Origin: Favolaschia claudopus
Taxonomy: Eukaryota > Basidiomycota > Agaricomycetes > Agaricales > Mycenaceae
Assembly: GCA_037176885.1 (NCBI GenBank)
Contig: JAWWNJ010000185.1
Location: 186,001-250,000 of the forward strand
Direction of reading: 5' to 3'
Length of the DNA stretch: 64,000 nt
Within the stretch, counting starts at the first letter, position 1; every line of letters starts with the position of its first letter. The notes beneath the pieces are model-generated. The model was not told the DNA's origin and searched no databases. It was given only the letters and a program-made list of their open reading frames with translations. This document shows positions 19,712 through 30,476 of the stretch, in pieces. The position numbers were made by a program, and so were the translations under genes.

Positions 19712-21521
19712 TGAAACGGTGCGTGTGGGTGTAGGCGTGAAATATACCGAAATATAAAATCACAAAATCTAATCCAATACGACGTGTGTGTGTGTGTGTT
19801 CGGGGTGGCGGGAGCACGTATCGTCCCTCAGAATACTTGTGCAAGCTTCAATCAATCAAGGTCGCTACGTTTGAGCGGGACGAACTACTAGATTGTCTAG
19901 CGAGAACGTAGCGGGCAAAACGATTCGCAGCGGGAGAAGCGAAGAGTCACTCTTTCTGAGACTTCGAAATGAGAAATTCTGAGTCTAGCGGGGAGGGTCT
20001 CCGTGCCAATAGAAAAGCGTCGCCCGGTAGTGGATCGTCAACCGGCAAGAAGCTTTCTGGATGACAACCGGCGGGCAGAAGGCGCGGCTCAGCGGGACGG
20101 GGTTCTTATACGACCGGCGCGGCTCTGGCGAGAAGCGGGGCTCTTATGTCGATGGCGCGGACACTAACAGTGACCCGGGCAGTTACACCACTACGCGGCG
20201 GCGAGCTCGAACGGGGGTCTTGGTTATACCGCGGAACGGCTGGCACACGGGGCGTCGACGGCGCGGAATCAAGCTCGAACGGGGGTCTTGGTTATACCGC
20301 GGAACAGCAAGAAACGGGGCTTCGTATTTCAGGAGGGCTCGGGCTCAAAGGCTGGCGGGGCTCTCAAAGTTCTGGCGGCTCGGTATGCCACAAGTCTTTC
20401 CGTATCACTCGAGTCTCTCTCAGATATCAAGTCTAGTCTCTTTCAAAGTTCAATTCAAATTCTAGAGTCCGCTACAAACTGCCCTTGTCTACGGGTAGGT
20501 AATTGACTGAGTAACAAAAAGTACACCGGGAGATTAAATACATGCAGCGGGAGCAGAAACAACCAAATAAAATCATGATGAGAGAGTGTCCAAGTTTGAT
20601 GCCGCGCCCGCTGGGAACCAATGGTATATTCAGGATTGCGAGTCGTGAGTGAAAAGACTGCTTCCCGGAGAAAGTCCATGCGGGCGGGTGGGTATTGCGC
20701 CTTATTGCAGTGCAATGGCGTGCTGGTTGCCATGTCCCCGGGAGGGGACACGAAATTCCTCCTTCATAATATGGTCCTGCCGCTGGTCGAGTTGAAGTCG
20801 AAAAGGCTTCCCGCTGAGTAGTTAGTCAACGGCTCGATAGCGGTCAAGTTCATCTCGTCTTCTATCTTCAGAACAGTCTAAGTTCCAGGGAAAATAGGGA
20901 GAGCCGAGTCGCGTTAGCGGCTCGCCACTCGCCGTTCGGGTTGTCCGCAATCAGCGGGAAATGCCCCCAGCAACTCGCCATGTCCTTCTCATCATTCTGA
21001 CAGAGCCGTTGGCTGGATAGCCGCTGGCTCCGAGGTGCTCCCGCTGGCAGTCGGTTAAGTCCCGGCTGTCCGTAATCAGCCGGCGTGCTCGGATAGAGCC
21101 TGCCGGTGATCCTGTTCGTCGGTAGAGTGGCGGCCGTCCTGAATTCGAAGTTGAACTCAGTATGGTCCCCCGCTAGATCTTCTTCATGTTGGTCGGCGGG
21201 TGAACGCCTAACCTCAGGGAGGTTGGTAGTTCCTCTTAGTCGCCTCCAGCACCTCGAGATAGTAGTTTCCCACTAAGTCCCTTGGCCCGGCAGTTTAGAA
21301 ATAGTCAGCGGCAGAGTCTCGCACCCATGTTTAGGGAAACGTCGCTAAGCCGCTGCTACCCGTTGGTGTCCCGCCAGCTTGTCGGCTATCCACAGCAATA
21401 AGATACTGCCCGCGAGGACGGGCATATCTTCTATTATCCTAGCCTCACTTCTCCCGCTGATAGGTCTCGAAAATCGATAAATTCCGGGCATTTCATGCCT
21501 AGCCGCTGAGCGGCCCTATCA
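19712..21521 (-). repeat. 5' LTR (1,810 bp)
   Basis: This copy is essentially identical to 1107-2916 (one difference noticed, at 19728). It lies upstream of gag on the minus strand and should contain the promoter for the genomic RNA. It carries the same dense set of AGCGGG/CCCGCT motifs. Confidence 0.95.
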
Positions 21522-21525
21522 CCGT
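21522..21525. repeat. Target-site duplication CCGT (right)
   Basis: This is the partner of 1103-1106. It directly follows the terminal CA of the right LTR. Confidence 0.8.
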
Positions 21526-23019
21526 GACATTGTGTGACGGTTCATGGAAGAGTCGGGTAATTCCTCAAGTTCAATGTGTGTATAGGGTGTGCCTGGGGGA
21601 GGGGCTTTGGTTTAGGTATAGAAATGATATTTATTCGTATACAATGCTTAGCTAGCCTTTCCTTACACTCTTCTGGCCCCCTCTTGTGGAAGATCAGTGT
21701 CACTACATCACATTTGTCACACTTGAATCACGAGACAATTGTGATGTTCAACTGGTTCAATTGAGCAATTGATCTTCTGTTCACTTGGGTAGAGCTAAGA
21801 TACCTTGAATTCTTTTAAAAAAATCCATTTACTGTACTATTTCGACCATAGATTCACCGTGTGTGACATGTTATTGTTTAGATTCAACTTTCCGATGATT
21901 CAAGTTTGATGAAATTCCCTTTTTGGGTGATTTTTCGCATTTTGCCGATCAATTCTGATGGGAAAACGGGCCAGAATTGCCTTGTGACGTGTTACGAAAA
22001 TTAAATAGCTTCAATTCAGAGGTCGTTGTGGTGCGTTACTTGAATCTATCGAAATAGTACAATATTCTGATTCCTGAAGACCTGTGCATATGGAAACTCA
22101 CCAGGATTCTACAAGAACCTGAGGGAGTAACACTAGATAGACGAAAGCGGAGGATCCAGACACAGAAATAGAACCAGAGTATATTCGTACAGCACAGAAA
22201 GTAGTGGTAAGAAGATAAGAAAAAGAGTAGCACTATGCGATGCGTGACAGTAAGTAAATCTATTGGGTTTACAGCATAAAACCAAAGAACCGCATTGAGA
22301 CAGCTGTTAAAAGCGACAAGGAATGCAACAGGGGATAATAGCTGTCGAGCAGCACCCAGAGGGGACAGCTCAACTAGCAGTTAAAAAAGCAAAAAGAAGA
22401 CCAGACCCCAGGGTTCGAACCCGTTCAAGTGGAATTCTCGTTAGGTAAGCAGACATTCTCACGGTCAGTAAAGCTGAAGAGCCTTCATAAAAGCTTACCT
22501 TAAGACGAAAGCCATTAGAAACTTTTGTAATGAACTTCACAAAAAAGTGTTGTTGGGAAAAAGGAACATGTTGGTCGAGAAACCGGGCTTAGGATATTAA
22601 AAGAACGATTACATAAGTACTCGTAATGTCCAGCGTTACTGACACTGGTTCCCATTCTTGAGCGCCCTTGACCAGAATCATTATCTACCCCGGGCCAAAG
22701 AAATCAGGTGAATTTTGGGATGCAGGTCAACGACATGAAAGCAGCATCTCATTCGAATCTGACAGCAAAAGGGCCATTAGAACAACGACTATGAGTGCGC
22801 TCGGTGAGAAAGGCGACGGATAGAAAACGGAAGCAAAAAGTCTTGATACTCGCATGGCAGAAATAGCCCGGCCTCATTCCAATGAGGAGAGGAGCGTCAA
22901 ATTCCCACTTCACTTCCAACCGTTCCGATATGTGTCACTGTTCCTGTTCTCACACACCGTCGGATCTGACTTTTCTCCCGTCGAGGATCTTCTCCCGTTA
23001 TCGAGGCTTCCGAACCCCA
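21526..23019. other. Gene-poor host sequence
   Basis: Only short frames are seen. A GGTTCGAACCC box near 22412 resembles a tRNA T-arm/B-box, but no cloverleaf could be built around it on either strand. Confidence 0.5.
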
Positions 23020-23027
23020 CTCTATGT
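23020..23027. repeat. 8-bp target duplication CTCTATGT (left)
   Basis: Repeated at 27165-27172, flanking the 4.1-kb hAT-like element. Confidence 0.75.
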
Positions 23028-26000
23028 CACCTAAGGCACCTACGTTTTGCTTAGGTAATGCCCCTCGGAGAAGGGTTTAATAGGACCCCCGACAACCACC
23101 TATGATGCCTGCCCGCGAAATTTTCAATTCGGATAAGACGTGCTCAAAATTCGCGCGTACCCTGCCCCAATTCGGATGAGAAATCAACTTTTCGGCGCCC
23201 AAGGCTGGTACAAAATTCGGATAAGGCATGGGTGGCCGCCGACAGGCCTGGCCGAAATTCGGATAACATGGGCTGCCGACGGCTTGGATGAGGATCGGCG
23301 GCTGAACATTGATGAATTTCGGTCAGTTGTCAACCAGATCATGGCAAATCAGCGAAATCTCATGTTAATATCGCGATTGTTGACCTTTTCAGGCAGTTGC
23401 GGGGATTTATATGGGACGCAACGCTTCGGCAGGGCCAATGCCACCTGGCAGAGCTGATACCCGAGTTGAAGGAAGCATTTTCACCGTCACCGAAAACCAA
23501 AGGAGCATCTGCAAGACCGTCCCAGCCGTAGGAGCAAAATTTTGATTTTCCCTTGATTTTAGGCGATTTTCTGAGGCCTGGTCAACAGTTCGGATAAAAC
23601 ATCGACCTGGCGGAGGCCTGGTATGAATTCGGATGAGATTTTCCCCATTAGGGGTGCGGATAAGACGTCCCAAAATCCAAAATTTCCCCGGCAGGCATCA
23701 TAGGTGGTTGTCGGGGGTCCTGGTTTAATCTTACACTAGAACCCCTCTCAGAGGTCTGGCCTCCGGCGAAGCCGTTACCTCAATCATGATCTGATTGACA
23801 GGTTCCCAAACGGGAAAGCATCCCGTGTCTCCTGCCAACCTCCATCAGCCTCCGTTTGGCCTCCGTCCCGACCTTTAAGCCCTCCCTTGGTCCTCCCGCG
23901 CTTCTTCCCACCTCCTAGACATGCCCGGCTTCGCTCTACCCTAACAGCCTCCATCTGCTCGAAGCTAGACCCCTTGCACTTCGGAATTTCACCACCTTCC
24001 CCAACAGTTCCGGCGGCTTCGCCCGTCCATTTACTAGCATTCTTAGCATACTTATGCCCCGAATATGTATGATCAGATCTCTGGGCGACTCGAGTGCATT
24101 ATCTGTCTACGCTGGCACACTACTACTTGCCAGATTGACTCAATTCTATGAGCGAGCAAATCAACATAGGCTCTGCAAACCTCCGCAACCTCGGGATTTC
24201 CGCCTCCCCTGCGCCTCTTGTTGCTCTATTAGCTCCCGTTATGTTGTGAACGCACAATCCCGGCAGACTGAGGTAATTTCAAGTGAAACGGATGTGATTT
24301 TTGGATCTGGTGGAGGCTTCACAATGGCCTCCGCAATGGCCTCCGCGACCTCTTTATGTCTTCCACGTGCCCGTCGGGTGCTTGATTGGCTTTCCCGATG
24401 TTATCAATACACACTCCGTTCTAACTGAGGCAATTGTGGGTTAAATTCATGTGATTTTCGGAATCGACGGAGGCTCCGTCATGGCCTCCGTGACCTTCTT
24501 TGCCTTCCAAAACCTCCAGATCTCTCGGCAATCGTTGTTCAATGCCTGTAATACTTCTCTGAACCATGTCTTGTAAACACCTGTTTCGTGTGGGACACTT
24601 TTTCTTGTCTCCAGTGGTAACCTAGTCCTTATATTGATTTGGCCTTCGTCTGACTTCAACCTCTGTTCAAGATTCTATAGATAAGCCTTTCAACCCTCCT
24701 TCAAGCAGCTTGTAGCTTCTGTAGAACACTTCAATACCTCCGCCTAATCCCTTGAAGCCTTCCTCAAACCCTTCGTAGCCTCCGCCCCAATATTTGCTGT
24801 TTCATTCCGGCGCGAGAATTGGAACCAACAAATTCAATTTCAATTCAGTCATAGACGTACTGCTTGGTTACATTGACTATGGATGTGATAAAGGCTGCAT
24901 AGTATCAAACCATTCACCTAGGGCTGCTACCTGTTTTGTGACTTCTAAAACAAGGTCAATGAATAAACTTGAATTGTGAAGATGCTCCCAGCCCACTATC
25001 TCAGGTCCACCTTGAATACGGATTGAACAGATAGTGTCAATTGATGGGACAGAAAATTGCGGAGGCTGAAACGGAGGCCCTCGCGGAGCCTATGTTGCTC
25101 GCAAGGAGTCTAGGACCTTCCCATCAAACATCACCACCGCAGCAGTTCCGAGTCCTGATCATCGAAATTGAACCGTGTGAACCCCAAGGCAACTGCCGGT
25201 CCTTCTTCTCCTCGGATTACCTCACTAATTCAGCCAATCGGAGGCATTATAACGGTCAGCTACTCGAAATGTTTTTTCTCCGACTTCATATCTTCCCCAA
25301 GTCATCTCGTTTCTACCGGAAACAACTCCGATACAATGCCCCATGAGCCCTGATTTTAAACCAAATTTTTAGATAGCTTTAAGAATCCGGTGCAGCAAAT
25401 CACCCAAAAGCCAGGTAAGTTCGCATTAGCTTCCTCGACTACACAATGGGTTGTATTTGAATTTTCTACTATAAATCGCGCCTTTTGATCAAACAAGCAT
25501 TCTTTGCTCTAGTACTCCAAACTCATTATTTCCCTGGCCCACATCCAACAATTTGAAGCCTCCTCTAGCCTGAATAATTCATAATGTTCAAGCATTGAAT
25601 TCGTTCTCCTGGACTCACCAGCTTGGAAGAACCGCCACCAGTGCGTATTTGAGATCATAACCCTCCTGATTATCACTGGTACGACAATTGCAAGACTCTC
25701 AAACGAGCAGGAAAAATACTACAACCAAGATGGATGCATTGGTGAGTAGATACGGAACACATGCTTGATTTGAAGGCTGGTGTTCCTCGCATACAATACA
25801 GATTGGCATGCATTTATTTGATTTGTTTGCGAGTTAATCTTTTGGGATTTACCAGGACAACATTGAAGAATATGCTGTACCTCGAGTACTTCAATCACTT
25901 TGGCATACTGTATGTAGAGATTCAGAAAAGATATCCTTCATTAAATAGCAAAGAGAGTAACATCTTCGACTGAATATTCCAGCAGAAGCTACAGGAAGAG

Positions 26001-27164
26001 GTCTGGGTGAGTTTCTCGAAGGCTTCGGTGGAGGCTCCGGAGGCTTCGACGGAGGCTCCGACAAAGGCTCCGAAGGCTTCATGTATGAGTAAAGAATGCA
26101 AACATAACTGCAGTCGGTAAGGGACACGAGAATAAGACTCAACATATTCCCCTGCACTGTGCCGATAGACAGTTTCGAAACCCATAGAGCGAAGAAATGT
26201 ACTTCTCAGGACTCTGAAAGGCAAACACCCCCTTTGAACACGCTGGCAAGCAGAAAAACATTGATCCTATGGCATTATCCAAGGAGGACAAGCATTGTAC
26301 AAGTGAGATGTATAATATGGAAGAGTCGATTGGCTAAAGGGAATCAAAGTGCCTGTAGTCGCCAAGATGTGCAAACGCCTGAGCGAATAGTTCCGTTGTG
26401 AAAGCAGAGAACAAAAGGAATTTGAACGAATTATAGATGTTGGCAGTAATAAATTCGAACATTCACTTTTGTAGCTCAGCAGAGCGCGAAGGAACGTGTG
26501 GAGGCTCCGGCGAATCAGGTGTAGATCAATTATCCAGATTCCGATAGCTCAGGCTGACAATGAAACACTGCCGGAAGCGTTGGAGGAACTGGAAAGGGTA
26601 GACTTTGAAGGACCAAGGAGAGGCAGCAGAGTGAACAAAGATTGGAATAAGTTTTCGGGAAGAGGAGAGCACGGAGGCTCCGGCGAAGGCTCCGTCAATT
26701 GCCTAAATCAATTTAATTCCGCCGCATTTGGACCAGGATTGCCTGAGGAACGACATTCTGCACACATAGATGGGTAGAGTTATCCAATGCAGTATGTCCA
26801 AGGACAAATTCAGCGCTCCACAGTAAGTAGGAATATAAGGAGACAGACTTCAGGTCGTACTTGAGGAGCCTGTGGATGATCTGCGGCGGAGCCGAGGCGG
26901 GGACCACATATGAGGAGGTTCTAACAACCAGTGGAGGGTCGCATTAAGGTCAATGACAACGTAGCAGTAAAAGCGAAGGCCGAGACGAAGGCGGGCGGAG
27001 GCTGGAGGAAGGCAAACGGCATTTCCCGTTTGGGAAGACGCCGATCAAATCGCGATTTAGGTAAAGCCTTGGCCAGAGGCCCGCTCTTTGAGAGGGGTTC
27101 TACTGTACGATTTAACCCTTCTCCGAGGGGCATTACCTAAGCAAAACGTAGGTGCCTTAGGTGC
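23028..27164. mobile_element. hAT-like DNA transposon, non-autonomous, ~4.1 kb
   Basis: The ends are inverted: CACCTAAGGCACC... at 23028 matches the reverse complement of the sequence ending at 27164. The match continues imperfectly for ~140 bp once the nested MITE is removed. An 8-bp direct repeat CTCTATGT flanks it (23020-23027 and 27165-27172), fitting hAT superfamily duplications. Inside I find no transposase: the longest frames are under 130 codons. GGAGGCTCCG/CCTCCG motifs are scattered near both ends. One extra G distinguishes the right end. Confidence 0.8.
23082..23721. mobile_element. 640-bp MITE nested in the left terminal repeat
   Basis: Perfect 32-bp terminal inverted repeats (23082-23113 and 23690-23721, beginning AGGACCCCCGAC) are flanked by an 8-bp direct repeat GGTTTAAT (23074-23081 and 23722-23729). 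It interrupts the terminal repeat of the 4.1-kb element, whose intact counterpart at ~27110 lacks it. About seven same-direction copies of a TTCGGATAAG-like motif lie inside. No coding capacity. Confidence 0.88.
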
Positions 27165-27172
27165 CTCTATGT
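27165..27172. repeat. 8-bp target duplication CTCTATGT (right)
   Basis: Partner of 23020-23027. Confidence 0.75.
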
Positions 27173-30100
27173 CGCGCAAGGACGACAAGGTCGGAAAAAG
27201 GCTGCCAGACGTCGAGTTCGGAGCGTGTGGCGAGATGTGTCGTTTCAAGATAAGGTGTGTTCACAAAGCTGGGGCAAATCTTCCGTATCTGTCAAAAATT
27301 GAAAACGTTGTAACGACTGGCCATTTTTGCGCGTTATATCTGGCTATTTTAAGTCAAGTGCGGCCCTAAACAACCCAACTACCCGCCACGACTATAGTCT
27401 TACTCGACTATCAATAGGAAGTCAGTACCTCTGTTGGTGACAATAAGGAGGGTCAAAGTGAGCTCCGAGCTGTTGACCGTAAAACCCATCACAGGAGAAA
27501 GGCATTATAATAATAGCCTACTGCAGTACTATGGATCTGTTCCATAACAGAACCCTCAGAAGAGTGACGAAGAGTCAAGTACTTGTGTACTACAGACTTA
27601 GACAAAGGTCTACAAGGATGTAGAAGGCGCCGCGGTGGACATCAGAGTCAAATGACAGATGCCGCGGGCTGCCGACTATAAATAGACGGCTGGAACAGCG
27701 GAAAGGGATCTCATACAGGAGATGCCGGCGCCAGGATCAAAAGGCAGAGTTATGGCAAGACATGAGGTCTTTGACAGGAGTGATGATGGTGTGATGCTGA
27801 AGCCAAACAAGTGCGGCAACTTCATTAGAAATCTATTTCTATATTGGAGTCAGCGCGGATGACTTGGTGGCTTGATAAATTGGACAACAGACGGGTCCGT
27901 GAAATCGCGAGTGAATTGGATTGTCCCAAGAATAGTCTTAGGAGTTATCAGAGGCGTTGATGGCACCACCGGAAGGGTTGCCGCCAGTAACAGATTGACG
28001 GGATCACCAATGATGGCGTTCCGCGGGCTTCCGCAATTCAGTGATTCAACCGTGAGAGTCATAATTGCTGACTTTCTACCGTTGGATCGACAAGCCAAGA
28101 GGCTGCCGAAGGTCCTCCGGGACACCCAAATACCAATATACCATCTCTCTACTCAATTGGATCGACATTGCTTACCCTGTACTATTTATGTGATGTATTT
28201 CTTGGCATTAGTATAAAAGGACCTGTATTTCTCGTTGAGCTGGAGGACATCGCGCTCAGTCTATTGGACAGCGTTGGTGAACTCAGGCAGCAACGTAGAG
28301 GCACATATAAAGATATTGTCTACTCGTTTGTCTTAATAGAAACTGTGTTGAAGTTCAAGTCAAGTGTGAATCCTAAGCATTTGTTTCGAGAGTGTTCACC
28401 CGCGGAGGCTTCGCCTTTGAGTAGCTTTGTCGTGGTACTAGTGTGCTAGGAACTGCCTGCCTCTATAACCCGCGGACTGTCTATTTCGATTGTGAGGATA
28501 CGTGTGCTCAAGAAGTGAACTAGTATCTCCCTGAGTCTGAAGAGAGTGGAACTGTCCATCTGCTAAAGCATTGCGTTGGAACTGCTGGCGTATAACCTGA
28601 AGAGATCTGATTAGTCCTCTTCTGAAAGACTTGTGCTATATAAAGGAGTGTCAAACGTTCCTGGAACTTGGAGGTTCAGGTCTATAGTACAACTGGTGCT
28701 ATAAGAATTGTACAGTCTGCCGCGGAAACTGTCTGTGGTCATACTTTCAATCTCGCCCTGATATTCAACTTTGTTGGTATCTTGTATCCTACTGTTTATA
28801 GTTTCCTATTCTTAGGAAAGGTCCGCGGACGGAATCACTTCCATCTGCGGTGTGTGAGAGCGTGTTTTGTGCAAGGTTCTGCTTGCAAGTCGACTTATAT
28901 CCTCGTCACTGAGACATCTGGATTTCGGATCGAACCCCACGAACTCTTCGAGAGACATTTGAGTGTATCTTGTTGAGATATTTGTGTTGTAGTGTTGTGT
29001 GTGTTGGTTGATTGTGTTATATATATATTTTGGTGGTAGATTCTCTGCTGCGCTATAATTAGCACTTCTGTCGATATATTCAAGTGTCAGCGTTACAATG
29101 TTCTACTGAAACGTTGTACTTAGAGTCTTCTCCCGGCAGAGAGTATTCCTCGACGCTAATAGGGGTAGCTGCTGCGACCGATATTCTCGGTGACCTTCTA
29201 CCGAATGCCCCCCCATTCGATCGGCACGTAGACTTACACTGTCTTTCACACCTCCGGTCGCTGCGGCTCTTTTATCTAGTCTTGTGTTTACTGCGGGGGT
29301 CTGATCGTGTAGCTACTGTATTAGGTAATATGATGTAAGCAGAGTTCGAGTCGCGTGAATATTCTCTCGAGAACGCGATTTCTGTGAGATTCTGGTGATA
29401 AGTACAATCCATTTGAATCAAACTATCATTCTGTCGCCTCAGAATTTTGAAAAGGGTGCCTCAATCTCTTGCGCACATCGCGCGTGTTTTCGGTGGTGTG
29501 CTTTCGGCCGAAGCGGACCCGACGGCGCAAGAACATGCGGAGAACCTGCTTTTCACCGAACTGCACTGTAGATATCTTAGAAATTGTTTCCACACACTAT
29601 ATGAGTCTTCATTAGAGTATATGAGGCTGTAACTATGGCTGTATTGGGAGGAGAGAATCGTTGGAACAAAATTCGGAACTTGCCGGCTTACATGATATTA
29701 GCTAATACAATCACTACACGATCAGACCCCCGCGGTAAACAACAGACTCTATGTAGCGAGGGCACCGAGCTCAAATACATAGAGCGTCTGTCTAGGAGAG
29801 ACTATCTTTTATCCAAGTCTTCCACCGAGATTTTCGTTCATTGAATTTTCCTTGCCATGCTTGACCGATTTCTCTATGAACTCAATCTCATCTGCCTGCG
29901 CGACACTGTGAGCGCTCGCCTTCTGAGTCGTTACTCGCGATGCATCAACTTCTGTCTTTCACAGCATCAGTTGGTTTATGTGTTCGGGCGTCAGTTTGTG
30001 AATCCAAATCCATGTTGAGAACCTCAAATCTAAGAATTGGCTGTTACCACTGCTGGTTCCAGAAATACCTCAATATGGCGGTCAATGTGCTGTTTTAATC

Positions 30101-30476
30101 AAAACCTGATATATCGTGATTTTGCGAGTATATAAAGTGAGTTGACGAAAAATATCCAGGGTGAGCAGAGACTAAGATCTGCTTTTGAAGGTCGGGTATC
30201 TATCTCGGACACGAAAAATATATCCCGAGGTGAAAGATATATCGAAAGTGAGGTGCGAGGCTGTGCTAACCCTAATGATCGCTGTCTCAATGCGGTTGTA
30301 CGCCGGCAAGACGCGGGCGCAATCTGATGTCACCCAAAAAACAAATTCAACTTGTTTTCTAAACTTTTCTTGCATATGCCCCGTTTAGTTTTTCAAGGTC
30401 AGACCTGCGCCAGTGGGTTGAGTAGGAGAGCTACTGGGACAAGGACAACTTCCCTACATTAAAATACCTGAGAATT
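27173..30476. other. Gene-free, probably repetitive sequence with CCGCGG cluster
   Basis: No gene is recognised. Eight CCGCGG sites lie at 27630, 27662, 28021, 28400, 28470, 28720, 28823 and 29730. TATA-like stretches occur (TATAAATAG at 27677, TATATAAAG near 28637). It may be a decayed transposable element, but I could not find its ends. Confidence 0.4.

Larger units (their letters stand above)
1107..21521 (-). mobile_element. Complete ~20.4-kb Ty3/Gypsy LTR retrotransposon with antisense cargo genes
   Basis: The element runs on the minus strand: 5' LTR 19712-21521, primer-binding site, Gag, a short linker frame, protease, RT-RNaseH-integrase, then a 9.4-kb cargo region coded on the plus strand, polypurine tract, and 3' LTR 1107-2916. 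Domain order (RT before integrase) places it in Ty3/Gypsy. Both LTRs start TG and end CA, and CCGT flanks the element at 1103-1106 and 21522-21525. The LTRs differ at only one position that I noticed (A at 1123, G at 19728), and the long Gag and Pol frames are uninterrupted, so the copy looks young. Typical fungal Gypsy elements are about 5-10 kb; the extra length here comes from long LTRs and the antisense genes. Confidence 0.95.

Noticed and set aside
22380..22450. Possible tRNA around GGTTCGAACCC
   Set aside because: Only the T-arm-like box is present; no acceptor, D-arm and anticodon arms could be paired on either strand.
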